This document shows, in pieces, positions 6,563 through 11,411 of a DNA stretch of 20,119 nucleotides. The translations under genes and the position numbers were made by a program. The notes beneath the pieces were generated by a model that saw nothing but the letters and a program-made list of their open reading frames with translations, made no database searches and was not told where the DNA came from. Origin of the DNA: AG41 sp965653495 (lineage in GTDB: Bacteria; Gemmatimonadota; Gemmatimonadetes; Gemmatimonadales; GWC2-71-9); NCBI GenBank assembly GCA_965653495.1, contig CBFHAJ010000059.1:1-20119 (forward strand), read 5' to 3'. Each line of letters starts with the position of its first letter. Position 1 is the stretch's first letter.

Positions 6563-7978
6563 TCACACGACCTCGACCTTGAGCAGGTTCGTGGCGCCCG
6601 ACACTTCCCACGGCACCCCCGCCGTCATCACGATGCGATCGCCGGACTGGGCATAGCCCCGCTTGAGGAGCAGATCCCGCACCACCGCCAGCATCGCATC
6701 GTACCCCGGCACGTGATCGACGAGGACCGGCGTCACGCCCCACACCAGCGCCAGCTGGCGAAAGGTCGGGGCCTCCGTGGTGACCGCGAGGATGGGAACG
6801 GGGGCCCGCAGCGCGGCCACCTTGCGCGCCGTGAAGCCGCCCTTGGTGAGCGTCACGATGAGCGGCGTCCGCAGCATCCGCGCCACCGCGCTCGTCCCGA
6901 GGGCGATGGCATCCTCGACCGACACCGTGGCCCCCGCGGTCGCCCGGCGCTCGTCGCGTCCCGAGTTGGGGCTCCCGCCGGAGGCGTGACGCTCCATCTC
7001 GCGGATAATGCGGTCCATCGCGCCGACCGCCTCGAACGGGTGCGCGCCGACCGCGGTCTCGGCCGACAGCATCACGGCGTCGGTGCCGTCGAGAATGGCA
7101 TTGGCCACGTCGGACGCCTCCGCGCGGGTGGGCCGCGGATTCTGCACCATCGACTCGAGCATCTGCGTCGCCGTGATCACCGGCTTGCCGTGCCGGTTCG
7201 CCTCGCGGATGAGCCGCTTCTGCACGACCGGCACCTCCTCGAACGGCAGCTCGACGCCCAGGTCGCCCCGGGCCACCATCACCGCGTCGCTCGCCGCGAG
7301 GATGCGCGACAGATCGTCGAGCGCCGTCGCCTTCTCGATCTTGGCGACGAGCTTCATCTCCTCCGGTACCAGGGCACGCAGCTCGGCCAGGTCCTCGGCG
7401 CGACGTACGAACGAGAGAGCCAGGTAGTCTGCCCCGACGCTCACCGCGTGCGCCGCGTCTTCCCGGTCTTTTTCCGTGAGCGCCGGAGCCGACACCTGCA
7501 ACCCGGGAAGGTTCATGCCCTTGTTCGACTTGAGCGTCCCTCCGTCCACCACGCGCCCTTCCACCCGCGGGGACGCGATGCGGGTCACCTCCACCGACAG
7601 GAGCCCGTCGTCCAACAGAATGCGCGCGCCCGGGCGCGCGTCGGTGGCGAGGTCGTCGTAGGTGGTCGGCAACTCGTCGCCGCGCGCGACGTCCTCGGGC
7701 GCGAATACGATGGTCTGTCCCGGCTGGAGCACCCGCGGCTCCGCCAGCTTGCCCACGCGAATCCGCGGGCCCTGCAGATCCACGAGCACGGCGACGGGCG
7801 CGTCGGCGGCCCGCGCGGCTTCCCGGACGGCGGCGATCCAGCCGGCCCGCAGCTCCGGCGTGCCGTGCGAGGCGTTCACGCGGATCACGTTGGCGCCCGC
7901 GCCGATCAGTCCCGCGATCTGCTCCGGCCCCCCGGTGGCAGGGCCCAGCGTGGCTACAATCTTCGTGCGGCGAATCAG
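6563..7978 (-). CDS. pyk: Pyruvate kinase
   Basis: Last step of glycolysis: phosphoenolpyruvate plus ADP to pyruvate plus ATP. The sequence is canonical: IRRTKIVATLGPA at the N-terminus, IRVNASHG, VDLQGPRIRVG, a B domain (about 70-165), the signature region KLVAKIEKATALDDL with the catalytic Lys, ARGDLGVE, ITATQMLESM, DGTDAVMLSAETA and a C-terminal domain ending NLLKVEVV. Length 471 is normal. No ATG, GTG or TTG lies at a sensible N-terminus. I place the start at CTG 7978, which forms a CTGA 4-bp overlap with the sirtuin stop and has GGAAGGGG seven bases upstream. ATT at 7975 is the only close alternative. Upstream in-frame sequence lies inside the sirtuin gene and is not pyruvate kinase-like. 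Confidence 0.95.
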   Translation of the reverse strand: MIRRTKIVATLGPATGGPEQIAGLIGAGANVIRVNASHGTPELRAGWIAAVREAARAADAPVAVLVDLQGPRIRVGKLAEPRVLQPGQTIVFAPEDVARGDELPTTYDDLATDARPGARILLDDGLLSVEVTRIASPRVEGRVVDGGTLKSNKGMNLPGLQVSAPALTEKDREDAAHAVSVGADYLALSFVRRAEDLAELRALVPEEMKLVAKIEKATALDDLSRILAASDAVMVARGDLGVELPFEEVPVVQKRLIREANRHGKPVITATQMLESMVQNPRPTRAEASDVANAILDGTDAVMLSAETAVGAHPFEAVGAMDRIIREMERHASGGSPNSGRDERRATAGATVSVEDAIALGTSAVARMLRTPLIVTLTKGGFTARKVAALRAPVPILAVTTEAPTFRQLALVWGVTPVLVDHVPGYDAMLAVVRDLLLKRGYAQSGDRIVMTAGVPWEVSGATNLLKVEVV

Positions 7979-8754
7979 GGTCGTTCCCCTTCCGTAAGCG
8001 CGGTGACCAGTGCCGGCAGGACGGTACCAGCGGACCCGCGGCAGGCGATGTGTGCAGCGCCGGAGACTTCCGTGGGCTCCGGATTGATCGCGATCACGCT
8101 CTCGCCCGCATCTCGCGCTATAAAAGGAAGCTGGGCCGCCGGTTGCACCAGCCCCGAGGTCCCCACCACCAGCATGGTGTCGCAGCGCGCCGCCGCCTCC
8201 CACGCCTCCGCGGTGACCAGTTCGGGCAGCATCTCGCCGAACCACACGACATCGGGGCGTACCGCGGCACCGCAGCGCGGGCAGCGGGGTGGCTCACACT
8301 CCGTGTCCCCTTCCGGACCCGGCACCTGGTCGGCCGGGAACGGGTGGCGCGCGTCGACGCAGGAGAACCGCTCGAGCGACCCGTGCAGCTCGAGCACGCG
8401 CCGGCTGCCGGCGCGGCGGTGCAGGCCGTCCACGTTCTGCGTGACGATCGTGACGTCGGCAACGATCCGCTCGAGCGCGACGAGAGCATGATAACCGGGG
8501 TGTGGCACCGCCGCCCGCACCAGGCGGCGCCGCCACGCGTACCAGCCGAACACCCGGGCGGGGTTGCCGCGGAACCCCGCCTCCGTGGCGAGCTCCTCCG
8601 GGTCGTAGCGGGCCCAGAAACCGGTGAGCGCGTCGCGGAACGTGGGAATGCCGCTGTCGCTGGACATGCCCGCCCCGGTCGCGACCACGAGGCGACGCGC
8701 GCGCGAGAGCAGGCGGGCAGCCGCCTGGATGCTGTCCGCGTCAGTTTTCAACAT
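7975..8754 (-). CDS. cobB: NAD-dependent protein deacylase, sirtuin (class III, SIRT5/CobB-like)
   Basis: 259 residues from ATG 8754 (GTG 8763 is an in-frame alternative adding three residues; neither has a strong Shine-Dalgarno). NAD-binding GAGMSSDSGIPTFRD (27-41), QNVDGLH (106-112) and catalytic H124 in LELHGS are intact. WYAWRR at 71-76 gives the Y72-x-x-R75 pair that in SIRT5/CobB-type sirtuins recognises acidic acyl groups, so desuccinylase or demalonylase activity is plausible along with deacetylation. Four Cys are present (C132, C153, C158, C161), but the first pair is unusually far apart and lacks CxxC spacing. As the first gene of an operon containing pyruvate kinase and an aldolase, it may regulate central carbon enzymes by lysine deacylation; that link is inference. 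Confidence 0.93.
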   Translation of the reverse strand: MLKTDADSIQAAARLLSRARRLVVATGAGMSSDSGIPTFRDALTGFWARYDPEELATEAGFRGNPARVFGWYAWRRRLVRAAVPHPGYHALVALERIVADVTIVTQNVDGLHRRAGSRRVLELHGSLERFSCVDARHPFPADQVPGPEGDTECEPPRCPRCGAAVRPDVVWFGEMLPELVTAEAWEAAARCDTMLVVGTSGLVQPAAQLPFIARDAGESVIAINPEPTEVSGAAHIACRGSAGTVLPALVTALTEGERP

Positions 8755-8845
8755 TGCAAGCACGTGGGCTCGCTGTGGAAAACCCCATCGATCGGCGGTG
8801 TCGCTACGGGGCGCGGTGGCCGGCGCACGCGGACGCGCGCGCTCG

Positions 8846-8935
8846 CGTTAAGTGTTTACCAGGTTACTCTGTATGCGTCGGACTTAAAGTCGGGTGGGCG
8901 CTGTCGCGAGTGCCGGTTTGCGCTTCCTCCCTTGT
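8846..8935 (+). pseudogene. Possible decayed tRNA-Leu (UAA anticodon) relic
   Basis: Plus-strand bases from about 8874 to 8920 read like the anticodon arm, variable arm and start of the T arm of a tRNA-Leu: GCGTCGGACTTAAAGTCGGG, then TGGGCG and GTGCCGGTT. The loop CTTAAAG would carry a UAA anticodon. The anticodon stem has one G-G mismatch, the T arm is not closed, and no matching acceptor stem is visible, so it would not be a working tRNA. The match was judged from memory of typical tRNA-Leu sequences. Confidence 0.35.
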
Positions 8936-8966
8936 GCATGAAGATACCCACATTGGTAACCAGGAG

Positions 8967-9428
8967 TCAGCGGACCACGCCGATCTGCCGGTCCTCGAGC
9001 CGTTGCTTGAATCCCTGGAGCAGGGTCACGGCGCGGGCGATGCTCGATGCCGGTATTCCCTCGATGGCGCGGGCGGCCAGGCGCCGCTCGAGCTGGCTGG
9101 CCCGCAGGAGCACCTCCAGCCCGTGGCGGGTCAGCGCCACGCGCACGCCGCGGTCATCCTCGGGGTCGGGCGTCGTCTCCACCAGCCCCTTGGTCTCGAG
9201 GCGCTGAATGAACGTGGTGGCCGCGGCGCGCGACACGCCCAGCTGCTCGGCGACGTCTTTGGGACGGGCGCCGTCGGGGCCCCCCGCATCCACGGCCAGG
9301 AGCGCCCCGTGGGCGCGATGCGACAGGCCGTAGGCGCGGAACGCCCGGTCGCCGGCGTGCTCGACGGCCACGCGGGCCGTGCGGATGGCGTCCGTGAGCT
9401 GGAGGGCGAGGGAGGAGCGATCAGTCAT
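8967..9428 (-). CDS. MarR-family transcriptional regulator
   Basis: 153 residues, start ATG 9428. Winged helix-turn-helix protein of the MarR type: helix LSHRAHGALLAVDAGG, recognition region PKDVAEQLGVSRAAATTFIQRLETKGLVETTPDPEDDRGVRVALT (about 56-100, quoted only to locate the HTH and the wing DPEDDRGV), then a C-terminal dimer helix. MarR proteins bind palindromes as dimers and usually repress their own promoter, released by a ligand. Here two nested inverted repeats overlap the predicted promoter just upstream. No Shine-Dalgarno precedes the ATG because a heptamer repeat array begins four bases upstream. The ligand and other targets are not evident; the zinc-ribbon gene ending at 9566 lies upstream on the same strand. 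Confidence 0.92.
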   Translation of the reverse strand: MTDRSSLALQLTDAIRTARVAVEHAGDRAFRAYGLSHRAHGALLAVDAGGPDGARPKDVAEQLGVSRAAATTFIQRLETKGLVETTPDPEDDRGVRVALTRHGLEVLLRASQLERRLAARAIEGIPASSIARAVTLLQGFKQRLEDRQIGVVR

Positions 9429-9470
9429 ACTCGTTGCACGTTCCGCGTCGAACGTTTCACGTCCCCGCTA

Positions 9471-9505
9471 GTAGTTAACATGTTTACTGTTAATATACTA
9501 ACTAC
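9471..9505. promoter_or_regulatory. Nested palindromes, probable MarR operator
   Basis: Outer inverted repeat gtagtta (9471-9477) with taactac (9499-9505); inner inverted repeat TTAACATGTTTACTGTTAA (9475-9493, five-base arms around nine). Both overlap the -10 and predicted transcription start of the MarR promoter. The segment is strikingly AT-rich for this window. This is the usual design for an autorepressed MarR gene. Confidence 0.65.
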
Positions 9506-9519
9506 ATGTGCCCATGCAA
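9492..9519 (-). promoter_or_regulatory. Predicted sigma70-type promoter of the MarR gene
   Basis: Minus strand -35 TTGCAT (9514-9519), 16-base spacer, -10 TATATT (9492-9497, five of six matches to TATAAT). Transcription would begin near 9485 and cross the left heptamer arm as the 5' leader. Confidence 0.5.
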
Positions 9520-9565
9520 GCGGGGAGGGTGCTCGTGCAACGTGCAACGTGGGACATGCAACACC

Positions 9566-9931
9566 CTAGCATGTCTCACTCCAGTCGACCGGCGACATCG
9601 CCCCGCACCGCACACACTTGAGCGTCTGGGGCTTGGCGGCGAAGTCCTGGCGATAGTGGCACAGCGGGCAGACGGCGTAGGTCGTGGCGAAATCGCCCCC
9701 CCGCCCTCCCAGCGTCGGCCGCAGCACGCCGGTGCGCACGACCACGCTCCAGTGATCGGGGGGCTCGGGGCGGATCGTCACGTCGGCCCGCGCTAGGCGC
9801 ACCCGTTGCTGGCGCACTTCGACCACCACGTGCCCGTCGGTCGACTCTTCGACGATCGGGTACCACGCGCCGCGACGGAGGATGTCCGCCACGTTGTCGG
9901 CACAGCGCGCCCAGCCGAGTGTGATGCGCAT
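9566..9931 (-). CDS. Zinc-ribbon protein of unknown function, paralogue A
   Basis: 121 residues, start ATG 9931, with GGAAA eight bases upstream. I do not recognise a named family. The N-terminal half contains DILRRGAWYPIVEE and a short beta-rich region; the C-terminal half has TYAVCPLCHYRQDF and LKCVRCG, giving a CxxC...CxxC zinc ribbon (C88, C91, C106, C109). It is clearly homologous to the protein at 10626-11015: both share LLRRGAWYP-type sequence, the D/ERW-or-HWS strand, TYAVCP and the second CxxC. It is divergent from the MOSC gene, with 49 bp between the two starts. Confidence 0.8.
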   Translation of the reverse strand: MRITLGWARCADNVADILRRGAWYPIVEESTDGHVVVEVRQQRVRLARADVTIRPEPPDHWSVVVRTGVLRPTLGGRGGDFATTYAVCPLCHYRQDFAAKPQTLKCVRCGAMSPVDWSETC

Positions 9932-9950
9932 GAGGGATTTCCGGCGACCC

Positions 9951-9964
9951 ACATGATACCATGT
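9951..9964. promoter_or_regulatory. Short palindrome between divergent genes
   Basis: ACATG-ATAC-CATGT forms a five-base inverted repeat in the 49-bp gap between paralogue A and the MOSC gene. It could be an operator for either promoter. A TAGATT element at 9970-9975 lies just five bases before the MOSC ATG, as in leaderless transcripts. Confidence 0.4.
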
Positions 9965-9980
9965 TTTGCTAGATTCCGTT

Positions 9981-10556
9981 ATGCGCGAGCTCGGCCGCAT
10001 CGTGCGATTGCAGATCCAGCGCTCGACCCTGAAGACGGGCGAGAAGCCGCAGCGCCGGTACGACCCTGCCCCGATCTGCCCGGTCGACCGGCTGCACGTC
10101 GGTCCGGATGGGGTGCTGGGAGCGGACCGCAATGGCGCATGGATGGTCGATGTGCACCACCGTGCACATCCGGCCACGAAGAACGAAGACGGCGAGCACG
10201 GCGTCTCGCTCGGGTTCTCGTCCCACTATGCGCTCATGCGGGAACGGTTCGGAGACCGCATCACCATCGGCTGCGCCGGTGAGAACATCATCGTCGAGAC
10301 CGCGGGCCGCATCGCGCTCGAGGACCTGGAGCGCGGTGTCACGCTACTCGGCAAGGATGGCCGGGAGCTGGCGCGGCTCGAGGTGCTGCAAGTGGCTCAT
10401 CCCTGCCGCCCGTTCACCGGTTGGGCGCTGGGTGGTACGGTCGAGGCCGATGTGTTGAAGGAGCAGCTGCAGTTTCTCGATGGCGGAACGCGGGGGTATT
10501 ACTGTCGCGGGATCGGCACCGGGATCGTCGCGCTGGGAGATACGGTAGCCGTGTAG
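9981..10556 (+). CDS. MOSC-domain protein
   Basis: 191 residues, the only plus-strand gene in the window. It resembles stand-alone MOSC (molybdenum cofactor sulfurase C-terminal) proteins: an N-terminal GRIVRLQIQRS strand, VDVHHRAHP at about 57-64, GDRITIGCAGENIIVE (91-106), ARLEVLQVAHPCRPFTGW (131-148) with a conserved Cys at C142, and a C-terminal GIGTGIVALGDTVAV. MOSC proteins handle sulfur or molybdenum-cofactor-linked reactions, such as N-hydroxylated substrate reduction; the specific role here is unknown. There is no Shine-Dalgarno before ATG 9981. A TAGATT element ends five bases upstream, so a leaderless mRNA is possible. Two tandem TAG stops end the gene and run directly into a heptamer inverted repeat. 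Confidence 0.75.
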   Translation: MRELGRIVRLQIQRSTLKTGEKPQRRYDPAPICPVDRLHVGPDGVLGADRNGAWMVDVHHRAHPATKNEDGEHGVSLGFSSHYALMRERFGDRITIGCAGENIIVETAGRIALEDLERGVTLLGKDGRELARLEVLQVAHPCRPFTGWALGGTVEADVLKEQLQFLDGGTRGYYCRGIGTGIVALGDTVAV

Positions 10557-10558
10557 TA

Positions 10559-10626
10559 GGGGCTCAGCGTTCGGGGCTCGGGACTCGGGATTACACACGA
10601 GCCCCGAACCCCGAGTCCCGAGCCCC
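10559..10626. repeat. Inverted heptamer array, probable bidirectional terminator
   Basis: Left arm units of 7 at 10559-10593 (ggggctc, agcgttc, ggggctc, gggactc, gggatta); right arm units at 10599-10626 (gagcccc, gaacccc, gagtccc, gagcccc). Bases 10573-10589 pair perfectly with 10610-10626 (17 bp), and an alternative 12-bp pairing joins 10570-10581 with 10598-10609. The array fills the whole interval between the convergent stops of the MOSC gene and paralogue B. A hairpin of this strength between convergent genes could terminate both. Confidence 0.85.
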
Positions 10627-11015
10627 TAGCTCAACTCGTCCCACGCCAGCTGCGCCAGCTTCTTACAGCGCTCGCAGGACAATTCCTTCACGTCGGTCCC
10701 AAAGCCCTGCCGATGGCGGCAGGCGGGACACACCGCGTAGGTGAGCGGGAACAGCCGGCCGACGCGCTGGATCTCGCGCGCCTCGCAGCGCACGATGCTC
10801 CACCGCTCGGGCGGATGGTAGCGGATTTCGAGGAAGCGACGGTCCACCGGTACGTTGCGGCGGTTCACATCGAGCACCACGATGTGGCTCGAGGAGATGC
10901 GGACCACGGGGTACCAGGCGCCGCGGCGGAGCAGGTGCGCACCGGGTCTCCCGACGCGCGCCCAACCTTTGGCTTGCAGGCGCGTGGGAGTCATCGGGCG
11001 GAAGGGCATACTCAC
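10626..11015 (-). CDS. Zinc-ribbon protein of unknown function, paralogue B
   Basis: 129 residues if started at GTG 11015; ATG 11009 and ATG 10994 are in-frame alternatives, and alignment with paralogue A favours the shorter N-terminus. It shares LLRRGAWYPVV, ERWSIV and TYAVCPACRHRQGF with paralogue A, and has the CxxC...CxxC ribbon at C96, C99, C114 and C117. I know no function for the family. A -10-like TTATTCT at 11023-11029 and a CRP-like GTGA-N6-TCAC site further upstream make this the better regulated of the two copies. The stop codon TAG shares its last base with the end of the heptamer array. Confidence 0.8.
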   Translation of the reverse strand: MSMPFRPMTPTRLQAKGWARVGRPGAHLLRRGAWYPVVRISSSHIVVLDVNRRNVPVDRRFLEIRYHPPERWSIVRCEAREIQRVGRLFPLTYAVCPACRHRQGFGTDVKELSCERCKKLAQLAWDELS

Positions 11016-11016
11016 G

Positions 11017-11064
11017 CCTAGGAGAATAACCTAGGGGAACGTTACAAGTCGTGACCACGATCAC
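11017..11064 (-). promoter_or_regulatory. Predicted promoter with CRP/FNR-family site for paralogue B
   Basis: Minus strand -10-like TTATTCT (11023-11029) sits between two copies of CCTAGG (11017-11022 and 11030-11035). A GTGA-CCACGA-TCAC palindrome, the core of the CRP-type consensus, lies at 11051-11064. If transcription starts near 11016, the palindrome is centred about 41.5 bases upstream, the classic class II activator position. Start of transcription would then nearly coincide with GTG 11015. Confidence 0.5.
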
Positions 11065-11345
11065 ACATAGCCGCTTACGGCAGGTGTGACACGCGACACC
11101 GGATGACACCTCCGCAGATCACTACCACTCACTGTCGAACAAGCTTGGTGACCTCAACGCTCCACTCCTACGGCGCCGCCGGAGCTGGAAGCGGGCGGCG
11201 CCAAGGCGACGCGTGAGCCCGGGATAGATCGGGGAGACCCCTACAGGCTGTGGCGCCCCCGCCATGTCCTTGGCCTCGGGCCTTAAGAGGGCGACCAGCG
11301 GCATGGGAGACGCACGAGATGCCGTTAACCCCTACGGAGACATAT
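11036..11345. other. Unexplained hairpin-rich intergenic region
   Basis: About 300 bp between paralogue B and the ribonucleotide reductase with no gene I can support. It holds several inverted repeats: aggtgt/acacct (11082-11087, 11106-11111), ggcgccgcc/ggcggcgcc (11172-11180, 11194-11202), gggg-aga-cccc (11231-11241) and cggcat/atgccg (11299-11304, 11319-11324). I looked for tmRNA, RNase P, SRP and cobalamin riboswitch motifs and found none. It could be a structured RNA, the long leader of paralogue B, or a decayed gene. Confidence 0.4.
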
Positions 11346-11373
11346 CAGCCGCCGGCCTGGCGGCCGGCGGCTG
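11346..11373 (-). terminator. Strong hairpin downstream of the ribonucleotide reductase
   Basis: A perfect 12-bp stem (cagccgccggcc with ggccggcggctg) around a 4-base loop, 38 bases past the nrdJ stop. No U-run follows, so it would act as an RNA-end stabiliser or a non-canonical terminator. Confidence 0.55.
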
Positions 11374-11411
11374 ACGGTACTGACGACAGATAACGGAGAA
11401 CGGATGAGGCT

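Larger units (their letters stand above)
9432..9561. repeat. Inverted heptamer arrays flanking the MarR promoter
   Basis: Left arm 9432-9466: five consecutive 7-base units (cgttgca, cgttccg, cgtcgaa, cgtttca, cgtcccc). Right arm 9534-9561: four units (cgtgcaa, cgtgcaa, cgtggga, catgcaa). The right arm read on the minus strand gives ttgcacg repeats, so the arms are inverted. The AT-rich promoter and palindromes lie between them. The left arm ends four bases from the MarR ATG and the right arm five bases from the stop of the next gene. Confidence 0.8.

Noticed and set aside
7979..8245. In-frame upstream extension of pyruvate kinase
   Set aside because: It overlaps the well-supported sirtuin gene and reads as non-protein-like sequence; pyruvate kinase homology begins at the CTG.
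9432..10626. CRISPR array
   Set aside because: The repeats are 7-8 bases and degenerate, with no 25-40 base repeats, no unique spacers and no cas genes.
11122..11304. 60-codon minus-strand open frame in the orphan region
   Set aside because: Arg-rich C-terminus, no recognisable domain, no Shine-Dalgarno that I can support; chance open frames of this size are common at this GC content.
11036..11345. tmRNA, RNase P RNA or 6S RNA in the orphan region
   Set aside because: I could not find a tRNA-like 3' end, the conserved RNase P core segments or a convincing long bulged rod on either strand.
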